Assembly: GCF_000720425.1 (NCBI RefSeq)
Contig: NZ_JOAJ01000002.1
Coordinates: 434,001 to 498,000 of the forward strand
DNA length: 64,000 bases
Reading direction: 5' to 3'
From: Nocardia rhamnosiphila NBRC 108938
GTDB lineage: Bacteria; Actinomycetota; Actinomycetes; Mycobacteriales; Mycobacteriaceae
Shown here: positions 36,109 through 49,000 of the stretch, piece by piece
Numbering within the stretch: the stretch's first letter is position 1
How the letters are laid out: each line of letters begins with the position of its first letter
Program-made: the position numbers and the translations under genes
The notes under the pieces: model-generated
Told to the model about the DNA's origin: nothing
Databases searched by the model: none
Seen by the model: the letters and a program-made list of their open reading frames with translations, nothing else

Positions 36109-38217
36109 TTACGGATGGTGCGCAGTCCGCCTGATCTTTGTCTTCTCGCCGACGACAGTGGTCGCCCCGACGGGATCGGATGTGCGGGCGGCGAGGCTTG
36201 CGCGGGCAAGGTGCTCCGGAAGTGCCGCGGAGAACTTCAGCCCCCGTACCGCGTTTGCGTCAACGGGGGGAGGCGGCCCGCCCCTAGCCGCGCGGAGCTC
36301 GGCCAGCCCCGACCTGATCTCGCTGACCGTGAGGTCGGAGTGGAGGCGCAGCGATTCGGCGGTGATCTTCTGCCGTGCCGGTACGAGGTCGGTGGCCCAC
36401 GCGGCAAGGGTGCGGTTGACCTTGCTCCCCGCCCAGGTCCACCACCGCCAGTCGTCCCGGCTGTCGCGGGTGATCACGAATGAGTCTTCAGCGACATGGT
36501 CTCGGCGTAGCAGGCGCTGGTCCTCGAGACTGACGACCGCCCGCTTCGTGAGAGTCACTCCAGCGGGGACGGCGCCGAGCAGGACCTCTCTGATTCCACG
36601 GGTGATGGCGAACGAGGAACCGTCGGGTACCGAACTCCACTTGGCGCGGCCGGCGATATCGGTGGCTTCGACGTATACCTGCCGTCGCTTCCAGTCGGTA
36701 TGCGTAACCTGCCACGACCTACCGGCCAGGAGCAGGATTCGTGGGCCTTCGACAACATCGGTGAGGACGCTCGATTCCACCGAGCCGATTTCTTGTCGCC
36801 CCGCGAACACCGTGAACTCCGGCGCGGCCGTGAACACGGCGAGGAGGTCCATGAAGTGGCGTCGGCCGAAGTGCTGCTCGGCTTCGGGCCCGATGAAGGC
36901 GCTGCCGGCGTCGTGTTCGAGGAACCCTCCGGCCAGCAGGTGGTCGAAGATTTCCTGTCCGTCGGCATCGAACAGTGGGAGCCGTCCCCATGCCTGTTGC
37001 CAGCCACTGAGCGGCACCCGGCGGGTTTGCAGGGCCGCTGCCAGTAATTGCTGGGCGGCGATATGCCGCGGTTCCGGGGTCGGGACCACGGGCTCGACCC
37101 ACCCCGAAGCCCAGCACTGCAACATCCCGAGTGTGTCGAGGACAGCTTGGTCGGTGAGGCCGAGGAAGAGGCAGTTGCGGGTTGTGCCGGGCCGGCGACC
37201 GGTGCGGCCGAGCCGCTGCAGGAACGATGAGACCGTGCGCGGTGCGTTGATCTGGATGACGCGATCCAGATCGCCGACGTCGATGCCCAATTCAAGGGTG
37301 GAGGTGGCGACGATGACGCAGTCGCGAGCTTCGGCGAACGCCTGCTCCGATTCGCGGCGTTCCGCGGCGGACAGCGACGAGTGCGAGACGAAGGTGGTGA
37401 TCTCGCGTCGGCGCAGCTCGGCGCCGAGTTCTTCGGCGAGGCGGCGGGAATCTACGAAGACCAGGCGCTTCTCGCCCGAGTGAAGTGCGGCGATCACCTT
37501 CGCGGCGTTCTCGACGCTACCGACGGAATCTACGGTGATCTCCGGTGCGACGGCGCTGCCGAGCACTGCGGGGGCAATGACCCGGCCGGGTCCGGTGGTT
37601 CCACCCTGGAGCCAGCCGAGAAGCTGGTCCGGGTTTCCGACGGTGGCGGACATGCCGACTCGTTGCAACCGCCTGCCGAGGAGTGTTTCGAGGCGGGCGA
37701 GGACTGCGAGCAGATGCCAGCCGCGGTCGTCGCCGGCGAATGCGTGCACCTCGTCGACCACTACGGCCCGGAGTCCGCTGAGCAGTTCACCGGCGTCCAC
37801 GCTTTCGGAGACCAGCATGGATTCCAGAGATTCGGGGGTGGTGAGCAGGATGTCGGGCCGGTCGCGTTTGATGCGGCCACGGACCGATTGGCTGACGTCA
37901 CCGTGCCAGTTCATCGCGGACCGGCCGAGCCATTCGGCGTACTCGGCCAGCCGGGGCTGCAGGTTGTTGAGCAGTGCTTTGAGCGGGCAGATGTAGAGCA
38001 CCGAGATTCCGGTCCATCGCTCGGATTGCATCCGCGTCAGCAGCGGGAAGACCGCGGCCTCCGTTTTGCCGCCAGCGGTGGGCGCGAGCAGGATCGCGTC
38101 GGACCCGTTGATGATGGGCGAGACGGCTTCGGCCTGGAGCGCACGCAACCCCGGCCAGCCGAGCGTATTGACAATGTGGTGCTGCAGGGCGGGATCGAGC
38201 CGGTCGAATCCCGTCAC
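36109..38217 (-). CDS. brxHI: BREX type 2 Lhr-like DEAD/DEAH helicase BrxHI
   Basis: A 702-residue superfamily 2 helicase of the Lhr class. Walker A is APTAGGKT (45-52), Walker B is VVDEVHAF (DEVH at 155-158), motif III is GMSAT (188-192), and motif VI is in LQRLGRTGRRPG. It is the distal gene of the type 2 BREX operon. Its GTG start follows the brxD TAG stop directly. In BREX-2 loci BrxHI and BrxD accompany the core pgl genes; their exact step in phage exclusion is not established. The long open frames on the opposite strand are GC-driven shadows. Confidence 0.88.
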   Translation of the reverse strand: MTGFDRLDPALQHHIVNTLGWPGLRALQAEAVSPIINGSDAILLAPTAGGKTEAAVFPLLTRMQSERWTGISVLYICPLKALLNNLQPRLAEYAEWLGRSAMNWHGDVSQSVRGRIKRDRPDILLTTPESLESMLVSESVDAGELLSGLRAVVVDEVHAFAGDDRGWHLLAVLARLETLLGRRLQRVGMSATVGNPDQLLGWLQGGTTGPGRVIAPAVLGSAVAPEITVDSVGSVENAAKVIAALHSGEKRLVFVDSRRLAEELGAELRRREITTFVSHSSLSAAERRESEQAFAEARDCVIVATSTLELGIDVGDLDRVIQINAPRTVSSFLQRLGRTGRRPGTTRNCLFLGLTDQAVLDTLGMLQCWASGWVEPVVPTPEPRHIAAQQLLAAALQTRRVPLSGWQQAWGRLPLFDADGQEIFDHLLAGGFLEHDAGSAFIGPEAEQHFGRRHFMDLLAVFTAAPEFTVFAGRQEIGSVESSVLTDVVEGPRILLLAGRSWQVTHTDWKRRQVYVEATDIAGRAKWSSVPDGSSFAITRGIREVLLGAVPAGVTLTKRAVVSLEDQRLLRRDHVAEDSFVITRDSRDDWRWWTWAGSKVNRTLAAWATDLVPARQKITAESLRLHSDLTVSEIRSGLAELRAARGGPPPPVDANAVRGLKFSAALPEHLARASLAARTSDPVGATTVVGEKTKIRRTAHHP

Positions 38218-39513
38218 CTAGAGCTCCACATCGTCGGCGCTGACCGCGCCGCGCTCGGTATCGGTGAGCTCCGTGGTGGTGACGGTCAGCGCATAGTGCT
38301 GTCGTGGATCGAAATCGGGGAATTGGTCGACTCGGTCGAGAATGTCGAGGACCAGTTTCTTGAGGAACAACCGCGGCGAGATACCGACCTGACCGCCGAG
38401 TTTTCCGGCGACAGCCGAGGCGAGGGCGCCAAGGTACGCGTCATCCACGAGCGTGCGAATGCGTTCAGGTGCCTGTGCACCCTCGGCGTATACCGAGCGA
38501 ACCCGCATACCGACTTCGACGAGCCGGTCGAGGTCGAATCCGGCGAGCCGGATCTGCGGAGCCCGCGGGTTGTCGAACCGGGCGTCGGTGGTGAAGTCGG
38601 TGTGCAGGCGCTGAGCGAGCGGCGGAAGCGACTGGATGCCGAGCCGGCCGTCGAAGAAGGCGGGAGTACCGGTGATGAGCAGGTACAGGCCCGGGTAACG
38701 ACCGGAATCGAGTTCGTCGATCCACTGCCGCAGCGCATTGAGCGCCTTGGCCCGGCTGTCCGAACGCATCCGCTGCAGTGTTTCGACCTCGTCGATCACC
38801 AGCAGCAGACCGGGATGCCGTGCGCCTTCCAGTACGGCGAGCAGGCCCTGCAGGAAACCCATCGCCAGGAAATGGTCTACGTCCTGGCGCACTCCGGCCG
38901 CACGCTTGGCGCCGGCACCCACGTGTGGTTGTCCCCCGAGCCATGCGACCAGTGCATCCGCTGTCGCCGCGTCACCCGAGGTGAGGGCGGCACGGTAAGC
39001 GCGCAGCACCATCGGATACACCGGGGTCGCCGAAGCGACCGTGGCGAGACGCCGTTCGAGCAGCGTGTCCACCTGCTCGACCGTGGCCTCTTCCACCCCG
39101 GCGGCCGCCGCGGCGTCCTCTTCTATCCCGAACAGCCAGGCGTCCAGCACATTACGGAATGCCGACGGTGGAAACGCCGCGGTGCGCAGTGACTCGGTGG
39201 TGCGCCGATAGACGGTTTCGAGTTTGTGCAGCGGCGTTTCCAGCTCGCTGATCTGTACCTCGGCCACCGCCAAACCGCGGCGCATCGCCCGCTGCTGCAT
39301 CCATCGGGCGAAGAACGTCTTACCGGACCCGTAGTCACCGCGTACGGCTTTGAACATGGACCCGCCCGCCGCGACGGCTTCGAGGTCCTCGTCGACAGCG
39401 GGTACGAACCTGTCGATGCCTACAGCGAGCGCATCGAGGCTGCCGGCCGGGACGGTGCCCTGGCGCAGTGCCTGCAGGATCTCGCGCCGCCGGACCGGTG
39501 ACAGCGCGCTCAC
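38218..39513 (-). CDS. brxD: BREX type 2 ATP-binding protein BrxD
   Basis: A 431-residue P-loop ATPase. Walker A is GDYGSGKT (59-66), Walker B is LLLVIDEVETLQ in the middle, and the C-terminal part is helical. This matches the BrxD ATP-binding protein placed between pglZ and brxHI in type 2 BREX. The GTG start overlaps the pglZ stop (GTGA) and the stop abuts brxHI, so it cannot be expressed independently at the translational level. Confidence 0.87.
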   Translation of the reverse strand: MSALSPVRRREILQALRQGTVPAGSLDALAVGIDRFVPAVDEDLEAVAAGGSMFKAVRGDYGSGKTFFARWMQQRAMRRGLAVAEVQISELETPLHKLETVYRRTTESLRTAAFPPSAFRNVLDAWLFGIEEDAAAAAGVEEATVEQVDTLLERRLATVASATPVYPMVLRAYRAALTSGDAATADALVAWLGGQPHVGAGAKRAAGVRQDVDHFLAMGFLQGLLAVLEGARHPGLLLVIDEVETLQRMRSDSRAKALNALRQWIDELDSGRYPGLYLLITGTPAFFDGRLGIQSLPPLAQRLHTDFTTDARFDNPRAPQIRLAGFDLDRLVEVGMRVRSVYAEGAQAPERIRTLVDDAYLGALASAVAGKLGGQVGISPRLFLKKLVLDILDRVDQFPDFDPRQHYALTVTTTELTDTERGAVSADDVEL

Positions 39514-42299
39514 GGCGCCACCCCGTACTGTTCGAACATCAACCCGGCTTCGAGTTCGACCTCGGTCCCGTTGTCGGATAGCACCACGACACCATCGGTG
39601 TTGAGTACCTGGGCGAGCACTGCGATCGCGGGACGCGCGCGGGTGGGTTTGACCTCGAGGACCTCGGCGGCACGCTGCAGCGGCAGGCGGCCGTTATTGT
39701 CGACCAGATCCCGCAGCAGCCGGCCGATCGCCGGCTTCTGGAATTTCGGCCGGAACTGCTGATACTGCTGTTTGAACAGTTCGCTGCCCAGCAATTCGGC
39801 GATGCGGTCTCGTTCGGCGGGCGCCGGTCCCCGGTCTGCGACTGGGGCTCCCAGATCGAACAATACGTCGGAGGACGCCGCGGGCTGCACTGCGGGAGCC
39901 GGTTTCGGTCGCCCAGTGGGCTTGCTCACGACCGGAGCCGGTGTCGGCTCGGGGTCCTTCCGCGTATCCGTCCACCATGCGGGTTGCGGCGGCGGCACCA
40001 CCTCGAGCTCGAGATGTGGCGGTACAGCACCGTTGACCAGGATGGTCACCGGGATGATCGCCTCGGCCGGCGAACCACCACCGTGGTAGCCCGCTTTCAG
40101 TCCGGTGTAGCGCAGCTGTTCGTCCACGGCCAGAATCGCCCGGTTGTTCGCGGAGAGCACGCGCTCACCGGTGATGAGAATTTCGTCCTCTTCGGCCGCA
40201 GGACCCGCAACGGATGCCGGCCGGTACCGAGCGGAGACCTGCTGTCCACGCTGCACGCTCGGTTGTTCGCGCCGTTCGACGACGTGCCCGTGATCGCTCA
40301 CCAGGACAACGGTCCGGCCGACAGCGGCCGCTGCAGTGAGCAACGGTCCGAGATGTTTGAAGCTCGACGTCCGCCAAGCCGTTCCGATCGGGTCGGATCT
40401 GTCCAGCGCATCGTCGATATCGTTGAGCACACAGGCGACCACCGGCCGGTGGGCGGTGTCGTTGACGGCGTCACGCACCACATCCGACAGGGACTGGGCG
40501 CGGGTGACCAGGTCCATCTCGGCCTTATGGAACAGTACCGGCGCGACCGTCCCGAATCCGTTGCGCTGCAACCAATTCGAGAATCCCGATCGCTCCTTGT
40601 CCTGCCCGCCTTCGGCGAGTACGCCGCTGAGCAGCGAACACCGCGAGAACTTGGTGACGGTCGGCAGCGCGGCGAGCGCCGTATGCGGCCACGGGATGGT
40701 GGTCGATCGGCATTCCTGCCATTGCGGTCGATGACGGCGCAGCGCATCCACGACCACTTCGTTGGATACCGCCGCGCTCATCCCGTCCGCGATCACGAGC
40801 AGTACCGGCGACGGCTTCGGGCCTTCGGAGGTGACACCGTGGAACCCGCCGGTGGGTCCGGAGGGTTTGGCGGTGAGTGGTTTGACGATGCGGTCGAGGA
40901 CATCTTCGATCGGAAGCAGATCGCCCGAGTCCGGCCGGTGCGCACCCTCGGCGCGGAGTTGTTCGGCGAACAAGCGGTCGGCTTTCCGGCGCTCGGCACG
41001 CACAGTGCCCATGATCCGGTGGGTGGTCTCGGCGAGGCGGTGGTCGTCGGCGCCCACGAACGCGTCATTGACCGCGTCGTCCACCCACGACAGATCCTGC
41101 CGGTAGTAGGTGAGCCAGTCGGCGAGTCCGCCGGGGGTCGACCAGGCAAGGTCGCGGCGGCGCAGCAGTCGTAATGCGGCCGCACCCACCTGGACGTCGC
41201 GGGGTGCGTCCGGGGTGCCCACCCGGGCGGCGCGGTGGGCGACTACATCCGCCCACGCATTCTCCGCGGCGCCGAGGTCGCGGGAATCCACGGCCGCGGC
41301 GAGTGCCGCCGCGAATTGCGCGATACGGGGTGCCAGCGCCATCGGCAGCACATCCGAGCGGGCGACCAGCGGCTCGGCCCGCAGCCGGCGCACGGCGTCT
41401 TCGGCCCGGCGCAGCACCTCATCGGGCACATCGGTGCCGGTCACCGCGAGCGCCGCGGCGTTCCCCCAGGTGGTGAGCTGCTGTTCGGTGAGCGTCTGCC
41501 CACCGAGCTCGACCTCCAGCAGCGTCCGCACCTTGATGGTGATATCGCGTGGCGCGCTGAACGACGCGCTGCTGTCCCCCAGCAATGCCGCGACCAAACC
41601 CAGTGGCACGAGTTCCCCGGGCCCGCGCGTGCGCCATACGGTGACGAAGGTCGGTCCGAGGGGACCGAGCCGGTTGCCGATCCAGGTGTAGAACTGTTCG
41701 AGCAGGGCGGGATCGGTGTCCTGCCGCCACACGTCGAAGCGCGCGGTCGCCGCCGTATCCATCGACCACAGTGCGATGTGGTGTGGGGTGTATTCGGCGG
41801 GCCGCAACAGGAATTTGTGTTCCGAGAGCTTTGCGAAAAGGTGGTCGTTGGTGAGGACGCCACGTGGCGCGGGTGCCTGTGGGCCGTCGAGGTCACGCAG
41901 GGCCGCGCGGGCGGCCTCGTTGTTCAGCGACAGCAGATGGAACTCCTGGCGGGCAGCGCGGAACAGCTCCCGCAGCGCCGGCCACGGGTCCAAGTTCGAC
42001 AGGCGGCCGGCAGTGAGATGTTCGAGGACACCCACGGGCAGGTCGCCGGATTGACAGTCGGTGAGGATGACCACCCAGTCGGCGCGATGCCGTTCGGTGA
42101 GTGCGTCGCGGATCGCGAGCACGCTCGTTGCGGTGCGGACGCGCACTGTTTGCCCGTCCATCTCGAACGTCTCCGGACCCGACCACACCGGGACGGCCGC
42201 TATCGCCACCACGCCGCGGGCATGGTTCTTCTTCTGGAATCCGGCGATCTGGCCACGCACCGCCGAAAAGTCCGCTTCGGGCAGAACCGCCGTGGTCAC
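39510..42299 (-). CDS. pglZ: BREX type 2 phosphatase PglZ
   Basis: 929 residues. The alkaline-phosphatase-superfamily core is seen as [18 protein letters not shown] (~500) and the metal-binding [15 protein letters not shown] (~670). Long N-terminal and C-terminal helical regions flank it, and a Pro/Ala-rich linker precedes the last ~110 residues. PglZ is the signature protein of all BREX types. In the Streptomyces Pgl system it protects the host from the toxicity of the PglX methyltransferase. It overlaps pglY and brxD by four bases each. Confidence 0.93.
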   Translation of the reverse strand: MTTAVLPEADFSAVRGQIAGFQKKNHARGVVAIAAVPVWSGPETFEMDGQTVRVRTATSVLAIRDALTERHRADWVVILTDCQSGDLPVGVLEHLTAGRLSNLDPWPALRELFRAARQEFHLLSLNNEAARAALRDLDGPQAPAPRGVLTNDHLFAKLSEHKFLLRPAEYTPHHIALWSMDTAATARFDVWRQDTDPALLEQFYTWIGNRLGPLGPTFVTVWRTRGPGELVPLGLVAALLGDSSASFSAPRDITIKVRTLLEVELGGQTLTEQQLTTWGNAAALAVTGTDVPDEVLRRAEDAVRRLRAEPLVARSDVLPMALAPRIAQFAAALAAAVDSRDLGAAENAWADVVAHRAARVGTPDAPRDVQVGAAALRLLRRRDLAWSTPGGLADWLTYYRQDLSWVDDAVNDAFVGADDHRLAETTHRIMGTVRAERRKADRLFAEQLRAEGAHRPDSGDLLPIEDVLDRIVKPLTAKPSGPTGGFHGVTSEGPKPSPVLLVIADGMSAAVSNEVVVDALRRHRPQWQECRSTTIPWPHTALAALPTVTKFSRCSLLSGVLAEGGQDKERSGFSNWLQRNGFGTVAPVLFHKAEMDLVTRAQSLSDVVRDAVNDTAHRPVVACVLNDIDDALDRSDPIGTAWRTSSFKHLGPLLTAAAAVGRTVVLVSDHGHVVERREQPSVQRGQQVSARYRPASVAGPAAEEDEILITGERVLSANNRAILAVDEQLRYTGLKAGYHGGGSPAEAIIPVTILVNGAVPPHLELEVVPPPQPAWWTDTRKDPEPTPAPVVSKPTGRPKPAPAVQPAASSDVLFDLGAPVADRGPAPAERDRIAELLGSELFKQQYQQFRPKFQKPAIGRLLRDLVDNNGRLPLQRAAEVLEVKPTRARPAIAVLAQVLNTDGVVVLSDNGTEVELEAGLMFEQYGVAP

Positions 42300-45200
42300 G
42301 GCTCCACCTTATTGATGGTGACCGTGAACGTGGCGTTCGGTTCGGTGGCGAGAAGTTCGAGCATCCGCTTCTCGACAGCGGAGAAGCCGTCCCGGCCGCT
42401 GATGGTGAAGGTATGCAATGACGCACTGGTCTCCGGCCGAGCCGGGACGGGCGGTGCGGGCACCGGCGCGGGTTGCGGCTGCGGGGCCGGTGCCTGCGCG
42501 ACACCGGTCTCGAGCCAGGTGTTGCGGGCGTCGTCCGCGACGCGCAGGGCTTCGCCGAGCGGGCGCGACAGTTCGTGCTCGACGAAGGCGGCCGCGAGGG
42601 CGTTGACGATCGACCGCGCCTGCCGTCCCCGGTCGTCCGCGCCGGCTGCCGCGGTGCGCAGGATATCGAACCGATGCAGGGAGTACCTGCTCACCGTGTC
42701 GGCGACCACACCGGCGGTCGTGGCACTCTTCCCGGCTTCCAGGTCGGTGCCGGTGAGCGCAGTGGTCGCGATGGCGTCGACCACGGCGAGGTTGTCGAGA
42801 TGGTTGAGGCGTGCGTCGAGCATGCTGTTCAGCTCGCGGGCGAGAGCGAGCCGCTCACCGGATTCGAGTCCGAGATACCGGTATGCCTCGGTGAGCACGT
42901 CGATGAGCCGCACCCGGTCGGCTCGCCCGGCGGCCGCGTGGTCACGGACCTGCTGGACGAATGCCGCGACATTGGACGCGGTGAGATATTCGTTGACGAC
43001 ATTCCCGGTGAGTTTCTTCCATCGGGTGCAGGCCTGCGCCCACACCTGCCGGTCGGGCAGTGCTTCGAGGCGCAGGCTGGTGCCGCGGCGGAACTCACCG
43101 ATTCCGGGTTCGTCGATGGGGGACGAGTGCAGGAACCAGGAGCGTTTGCCCTGTGCCGCCCAGGCACCGGCGACGAGGTCGACCATATCGTCGGTCAGTC
43201 CCCGCTTCGGCCCACTCGCGACGATCGCGCTGCGCAACTCCTCGATGGGCACATCGTCGGATTCGTCGACCCCGGCGCGGGACAGTTCCTGGGTGATGCG
43301 GTTGCGCCAGGTGGCGAAATGTTCCGGTCCGGCCAGCAGGTGGGTGTCGTTGGTGCGGGCGACACTCAGCGATTCGACGATCCGCCGCACGATATCGCGT
43401 TCGCTGCGTTCGAGCGCGATCCGGCCGTCCGCCAAGGCCTGCGCTTCTCGCAACCTGGCGAGTGCGGTGTTGAGCTGGCGGCGGGTGATGAGCTGGTCGG
43501 CGGGGGTGAACTCCGGGTGATCGGGGTAGAGCGCCGCGAAGGCATCGTCGATCAGGCGGTTGGCCGCTTCACCCAGATCGTGACCGATGGGCGGCTGCAC
43601 GGCGAATCCGGCGTGCAGGGAACGGAGGGGTGGCTGATTCTCGGGGAAACCGGCGCCGGCGGCGACGCCGTACGCGACTTGGATCGCGGTGCCGAGCTGT
43701 CCACGCACTTGTGTCTGCTGCTGCTGCAGGATCGAGCGTGCGGCCGTGCGGTCGGCGTCGGACAGTTCGTTGGCGTAGGAGGCCCATCGGTCACCGGCGA
43801 GCACATAGTTGAGGATGACCAGCCGCCCGAGTTGGCGGTTCACCTTGTCGCTGAAGAATTTCGGCAGCCAGACCACGGTGAACCGGTTCTGGCCGGTGCG
43901 CAGCAGTTCGTCGATGCGGTCGTGATCTTCGCCGGTGGTGTGGCCGGCCTCGTCGAAGGGGAGGTCGACGATCAGCCGGAGCGCGCCCTCGACCGAGGGC
44001 CGGAAGGCTTCGTCGGGCAGGTAGCCGTGGTCGCGGACATTGCCGAACACCACTTCCACCTGACGCTGCGTGCCGCGCCAGACCCGTTGCCGCAGTAGCG
44101 CGTTGTCGACCGTGTGCTCGGCGCCCAGCACACCGAGTTGTTCGGAGAGCAGCTCGCGGATGAGTTCACGCCGCCGCCCGTCGGTGTCCTCGGCCTGCGC
44201 GCGGCGCACGATCCGCTCGTAGTCCACCGATTCGAGAGTGACTGAGATGATCGGGTTGGCGTCCGCGGTGACGGCCAGTTCGGGAATCTCCGCGGCCCAC
44301 TGTTTGACCTTGCCGGTGATCTGCCCGATCTGGTCGCCGGGGATGAGACTGATGACGCTGCCGTGGTTCAGCGACGCCAGGCGTGACGCATCGACCTGCT
44401 TGAGCGCGGGCACATTCGGTGCCACCGCCGACATGAGCAGCGTTTTGGCGATACGGATATCCGCGCGCAAACCGGGCGGCACATCCTTGTCGAGGGTGGA
44501 TTCGGCGACGTTGGCGTTCCGGAAGAGCAGCGGCCGCAGCTTGTCGGTCCACAGCGACCGCGCCATCTTGAATGTGTGCACGGCGGCATCGTTGATGGGG
44601 GTGGCGTTGGCGCTGTCGATGATGTAGTCGAACGCTTCCCCGACGGGGATGACGTGATCGATGGTGAGCCGGTCGGCATTGTCCTCGAGCATCTGCTGCA
44701 TGACCTTGAGCGCGGTGCGTTCGCGCTGCATCTGCCCGGACAGTTCGCGCAGTGTCGCGATGAGGGCCGGCGAGAACGGGTAGGTGAGTTTGAACGCGTC
44801 GGCATCGGCCCCGCGGTGCCGCTCATCGGTATTGATACCGTCCAGCAGCACATCCCACACCTGCGGACTGCGGTCCAGCCGTTCGAACGCGGTGCTGAGC
44901 GCCGCTTCGGCTGCGGCGTCGCGTGGCTTCAGTAGTCGTTTGTGCGCGATATACGGCAGGTTCTCGTCGCCGAGTTTCACCAGCCCGAAACGGCCCTCTT
45001 GATGCGCGAAGGCCCGTTCGACGGCCTGCTGGATCGCGCCGGCATCGGGCCCGCTGGCCACCCATTCGGCGAGATTGTGCTGGCGCGCCACGAACGAGAT
45101 GACCGGCACCGCGAGTCGTCCCCGGCTGGTCTCGACCAGTTTGGTGATCTTCTGGACCTCGGCGTTGAACCGTTCCCGCTCGGTGATGAGGAACGTCAAC

Positions 45201-46051
45201 CACAGCACCAGCTCGTCCAGCATGAGCACGACACCGTCGTAATTCAGCGATTTCGCGTGATCGGCGATCACCGCGAGACCGTCTTCGAGGGAGAGCCAGT
45301 CGGTATTGCGGGAGTAGCTGGTGAAGTAGGTGGAGATCAGCGCCTGCTGCAGCCGGCTGCGCTCGGCCGCGCCGGCATCCGGTGCGCTCGCCGCCGCGTA
45401 GGTTTTGGGAGTCCATGCGGAGGTGGCGGCACTACCACTGAGCGCCTTCCAATCCACCTGTGTGCTCGCCTGCGGAGCCCCCGAAGCATTCAGGGCGGCG
45501 AAGAACTTCTCATCGCCGACTTCTCGGCGCCTGTTGTCGGCATCCTCGAAAAGCCGGCCCGCCGAATGCAGCACGGGCGGCAACTCACCCGGATGCAGCG
45601 CAGTGATCTGGCGCAAGCACTGGTCGAACAGCGCCGATTCCATATCCTCCGAACCGAGGAAATGGAACGTCAGCCGCAGGAACTTCGCCTCGTTCACCGC
45701 CAGGTGCGCGGTAATGACCGGCTGCAGATCCGGCACCGATAGGGCCGGGGGCTCGTGCCCAAGGATCCCGTGCAGCATCGCCATGAAATGCGATTTACCG
45801 GACCCGAACGATCCGTGCAGAAATGCCGCCTTGTTCTCCCCCGTGCGCAGCGCCTCCTCGACCACCGCCAGCGCCGAGTCGAACGCTTCGGTGAGGGCAG
45901 GTGTCACCACATAGGAGTCGACGGTCGCCGCGAGATGCTCCGCACCCACCGAATCGGAAAGGCGCAGCACGTAATCGCTGGTGCCTTTCGATTCGGGGAT
46001 ATCGAACGTCTCCCGCAGGGTACGCGCGGGCGTGGAGCCACCGGGGAACAC
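42296..46051 (-). CDS. pglY: BREX type 2 ATPase PglY
   Basis: A 1251-residue P-loop protein with Walker A GSFGSGKS (80-87) in the N-terminal ATPase domain and [14 protein letters not shown] as the Walker B region. The rest is largely helical. The length is close to Streptomyces PglY (about 1,300). The start is the GTG at 46051, whose first base is the last base of the pglX TAG; the longer open frame upstream is the shadow of pglX. It is the type 2 counterpart of BrxC and is predicted to power the BREX complex. A Pro/Ala linker lies near the C-terminus. Confidence 0.92.
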   Translation of the reverse strand: MFPGGSTPARTLRETFDIPESKGTSDYVLRLSDSVGAEHLAATVDSYVVTPALTEAFDSALAVVEEALRTGENKAAFLHGSFGSGKSHFMAMLHGILGHEPPALSVPDLQPVITAHLAVNEAKFLRLTFHFLGSEDMESALFDQCLRQITALHPGELPPVLHSAGRLFEDADNRRREVGDEKFFAALNASGAPQASTQVDWKALSGSAATSAWTPKTYAAASAPDAGAAERSRLQQALISTYFTSYSRNTDWLSLEDGLAVIADHAKSLNYDGVVLMLDELVLWLTFLITERERFNAEVQKITKLVETSRGRLAVPVISFVARQHNLAEWVASGPDAGAIQQAVERAFAHQEGRFGLVKLGDENLPYIAHKRLLKPRDAAAEAALSTAFERLDRSPQVWDVLLDGINTDERHRGADADAFKLTYPFSPALIATLRELSGQMQRERTALKVMQQMLEDNADRLTIDHVIPVGEAFDYIIDSANATPINDAAVHTFKMARSLWTDKLRPLLFRNANVAESTLDKDVPPGLRADIRIAKTLLMSAVAPNVPALKQVDASRLASLNHGSVISLIPGDQIGQITGKVKQWAAEIPELAVTADANPIISVTLESVDYERIVRRAQAEDTDGRRRELIRELLSEQLGVLGAEHTVDNALLRQRVWRGTQRQVEVVFGNVRDHGYLPDEAFRPSVEGALRLIVDLPFDEAGHTTGEDHDRIDELLRTGQNRFTVVWLPKFFSDKVNRQLGRLVILNYVLAGDRWASYANELSDADRTAARSILQQQQTQVRGQLGTAIQVAYGVAAGAGFPENQPPLRSLHAGFAVQPPIGHDLGEAANRLIDDAFAALYPDHPEFTPADQLITRRQLNTALARLREAQALADGRIALERSERDIVRRIVESLSVARTNDTHLLAGPEHFATWRNRITQELSRAGVDESDDVPIEELRSAIVASGPKRGLTDDMVDLVAGAWAAQGKRSWFLHSSPIDEPGIGEFRRGTSLRLEALPDRQVWAQACTRWKKLTGNVVNEYLTASNVAAFVQQVRDHAAAGRADRVRLIDVLTEAYRYLGLESGERLALARELNSMLDARLNHLDNLAVVDAIATTALTGTDLEAGKSATTAGVVADTVSRYSLHRFDILRTAAAGADDRGRQARSIVNALAAAFVEHELSRPLGEALRVADDARNTWLETGVAQAPAPQPQPAPVPAPPVPARPETSASLHTFTISGRDGFSAVEKRMLELLATEPNATFTVTINKVEP

Positions 46052-49000
46052 TACTGGCCTGCCTTTCCTGCTGTCGCCTTCCGGCCACGGGTCTTCTTCT
46101 CGGGCCGCCATGCCGCCAGATCTTGCACCGGCGCACCGACAGCCGCGGCTTTCTCGGCGAGCTGGGCGCTCAGGTACTCGGCGAGATCGACACCGAGATT
46201 CGGGTCGACACCGGAATGCCACTGTTTCACCCAGGGCAGCACCTCGGCGATCCCGGCGACAACCGGCACGAGGGACGCCAGCGGCATACCCTCCGACTCC
46301 CGCCAGGCATAGATCGTGGCGAGTGCCAAACCCTGCTGGGCATGGTTCCAACCGGCCCAGCCGAGCAGCGGGGTCGGATCGGTGTCACGCCCGGCGTCGG
46401 GGTAGGCGATGAATCGTTCCTTGGGGACATCGAGCTTCCCGCGATGCGACCAATACGAGGTTTTGAGGAAGTCGGCGCTGGTGTACTTCGGGGGGACGGG
46501 GATATCGGTGGCCTTGATCAGCCCGGCGTCCTCGTCGCGCTGCATATCCCACACCCGCTCCCATTCGGCCCGCTTCCGGAGACCGGACTCCTTGTAGCGG
46601 AGAGCGGCGAGATAAGGGACAGGCTGGTCGGCAAGCAGTTTGACAAGCGTGGCGGTGACCGGGGCGTCTTTCTGCCCTGCCCACAGGTCAAGGGCTTCGA
46701 TGAACTCGGGGTCCTTCTCGACATGCCCGGCGAGTTCGCCGACAGAACGCGGGAGCGGGGTGCCTTGCGGGGTGAACCAAAGGCTCTGGTCCTCGAGCTT
46801 GTCCAGCAGCCAATCCTTCAAAGCACGCTGAAGTTTGGCATCCCATGAGTCGCCCGCCCATCGCCGCTTGTATTGCGGACGTTCGAGCAGCCGGATATAT
46901 GGATTCGATCTAATTACGGAGAGACGCTTTTCCACGAGTTCTCGGTATTCAGCTGGCCAGTCTGTGGGAATTTCGGACTTGGCAGTGGAGCCATGGCGGG
47001 TAAACCAGTCGCTCTCGGCCTCACCCGCTGCGATCTTGCGGGCCAGCGCGATCTCGAAGGCGCGTTCTCCCAGAGCAATCCCTGGGGCGTGGCCCACAGG
47101 GAAAGTCAGATCCTCGTCGATCAGGCCGTAGTGGCGATACACCTCCCAGTCGAGTTCTTCCTGCTCGGCGACCAATTTCGACCGTACGTCAGCATGTTCA
47201 TTACGAGCCGACTCAGTTGTGGCGTGAGGGGCACCGCTGGCTGTGATTGCCGAATTTGGCTCGTGTCCTGCCAGCTGACTTGCCAGCGTATCGATTCGTC
47301 GGGCACGCAGTAGTGGAGCTTCCTTAGTCAGTGGGAAGTCCTTGAGCGTTGTGCCCGTGAACTCGTAGAAATTCTCCCACTCCGACAGCGTCGTACGGGC
47401 GCCCTTGTTATCGACGGTGCTTCCTTTGTTGTGGCTGTTCTGCTTGAGCCAGAAGCACGCGGTCGAGCTGTTGAGGGCTCCCAGCAACCGCAGATGATCG
47501 TCCTCGCTCGCCCCCTCCGGCAACTTGATCACCGGCGCGGTACGGTTGAACACCTTGCCGCCACGATCGAGCACGAAGTGATTGTGCGTCGCAACAAACG
47601 CAAATCCGATCCCGAGTGCGTTTCGGTAACGCTTAGGGAAGAACATAGAGTGGTCGAACCACCTCAAGCCGCGTTCAGTGAGAGTTTGTTGATAGTCGAC
47701 GCGGCGGCTCAGAGCAGTTCGGTTGAGCCACAAAGTTTGAGCCGCAGCTTCATCAAGCTCCTGCTGTAGCCCTTGCTGGTTATAAGGAAATATTGTTACA
47801 AGATCAGGCGACATGGCGTAATCGCGAAGGTCTTCACCGAGAACGATTGGGACGGTATCGCCAGTGTATCCGCGCGTTCTGGCCGCCTGCGGTGTGACAT
47901 AGAACGCATCGTCCAGTCCTGTATGAGTTGTCCTGCCAACAGCGTCACAGTGTTCAGAAAGTGTGCTGAATCCAGCGCCTTCGATTGCAGAAAGGGTATC
48001 CACAGCCCCACCGCCACTCAAGCTCCACGGATGCTTGCGCAAGTTATCCCGCGGCAGGTCGGTTACCGAAACCCACTGGTCCTCAAATCCAGGTTCGTCG
48101 ACATGCTCGGTGATCGAAGTCCATACCAAGCCCTTGGCGGGGTTTTCCGGCGCGCCCGGCTCTCCTTGAATGCCGAGAACGGCGCGGACGGTGTCGTGGG
48201 CCTTCTCCGCGTTCCGCCCTGCAATAATCACGGTCGGCGTACCGTGACCCGGGATATACGCTCCCGAGGTATCGGCAACCAGCCGAAGATCCTTACGGGC
48301 AAGGAAATTTTCGATCAGCGGAACACCGAACTCACGTTTCATGAAGGAGTTCGACGTGATCTGTCCGGTCCACCCCGCACGTACTCCGGTCTTCGCAAGG
48401 TCGAAGAACTTCTCCATGAATGGAACCGTCAGTGCATATGTGCCCTTGCAGTAGTGGTAGATCTCCCGGTAGCGAAGGTTCAATGCCTTGTCACTGACCG
48501 TGATATAAGGCGGGTTCCCCACCACCACGTCGTACTGCCCCGGTGCGAGGATACGCCGCAGCTCGCGCGCGTCTTCGGTGCTGTAGGTGAAACCCGAGGC
48601 GACGGCGTCTTTGTCGAATGCCGCGTCACCGAAGTCGAAGGCCTCCTTACCCCCTTGTTCGGGACCGTGCAGCAGCGAGTCGCCGGCCGCGAGGTTGAGG
48701 GTGAACTTCGGTGTGTGGACCAGAGATATCTCCTCGCACGCCTTCATCGCCGCGACGATCAGCCGAAACTTGGCGATCGCAACCGCGAACGGGTTCAAGT
48801 CCACGCCGTAGACCGAGGCCAGGGCGTTGTCCACCCGCGCACGTAATTCGACACCAGGCGCTTGCCGATGCCATTGCTCGACCAGCCGAGTGAACGCACC
48901 GAGCAGGAAGTGCCCGGACCCGCAGGTGGGGTCGATGAGTTTGAACCCTTCGAGCGGCCGGTCCTTCAGCGCCGGCTCGAGGGTCTGATCGAGGATGAAC

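Noticed and set aside
36080..39192. Long plus-strand open frames (467 and 603 codons) opposite brxHI and brxD
   Set aside because: They are antisense shadows of GC-rich genes; their translations are Arg/Pro/Ser-rich without domains, while the minus strand has complete helicase and ATPase motifs.
41235..44098. Plus-strand open frames up to 761 codons opposite pglZ and pglY
   Set aside because: Same antisense effect; the minus strand carries the recognisable PglZ and PglY proteins with overlapping start/stop junctions.
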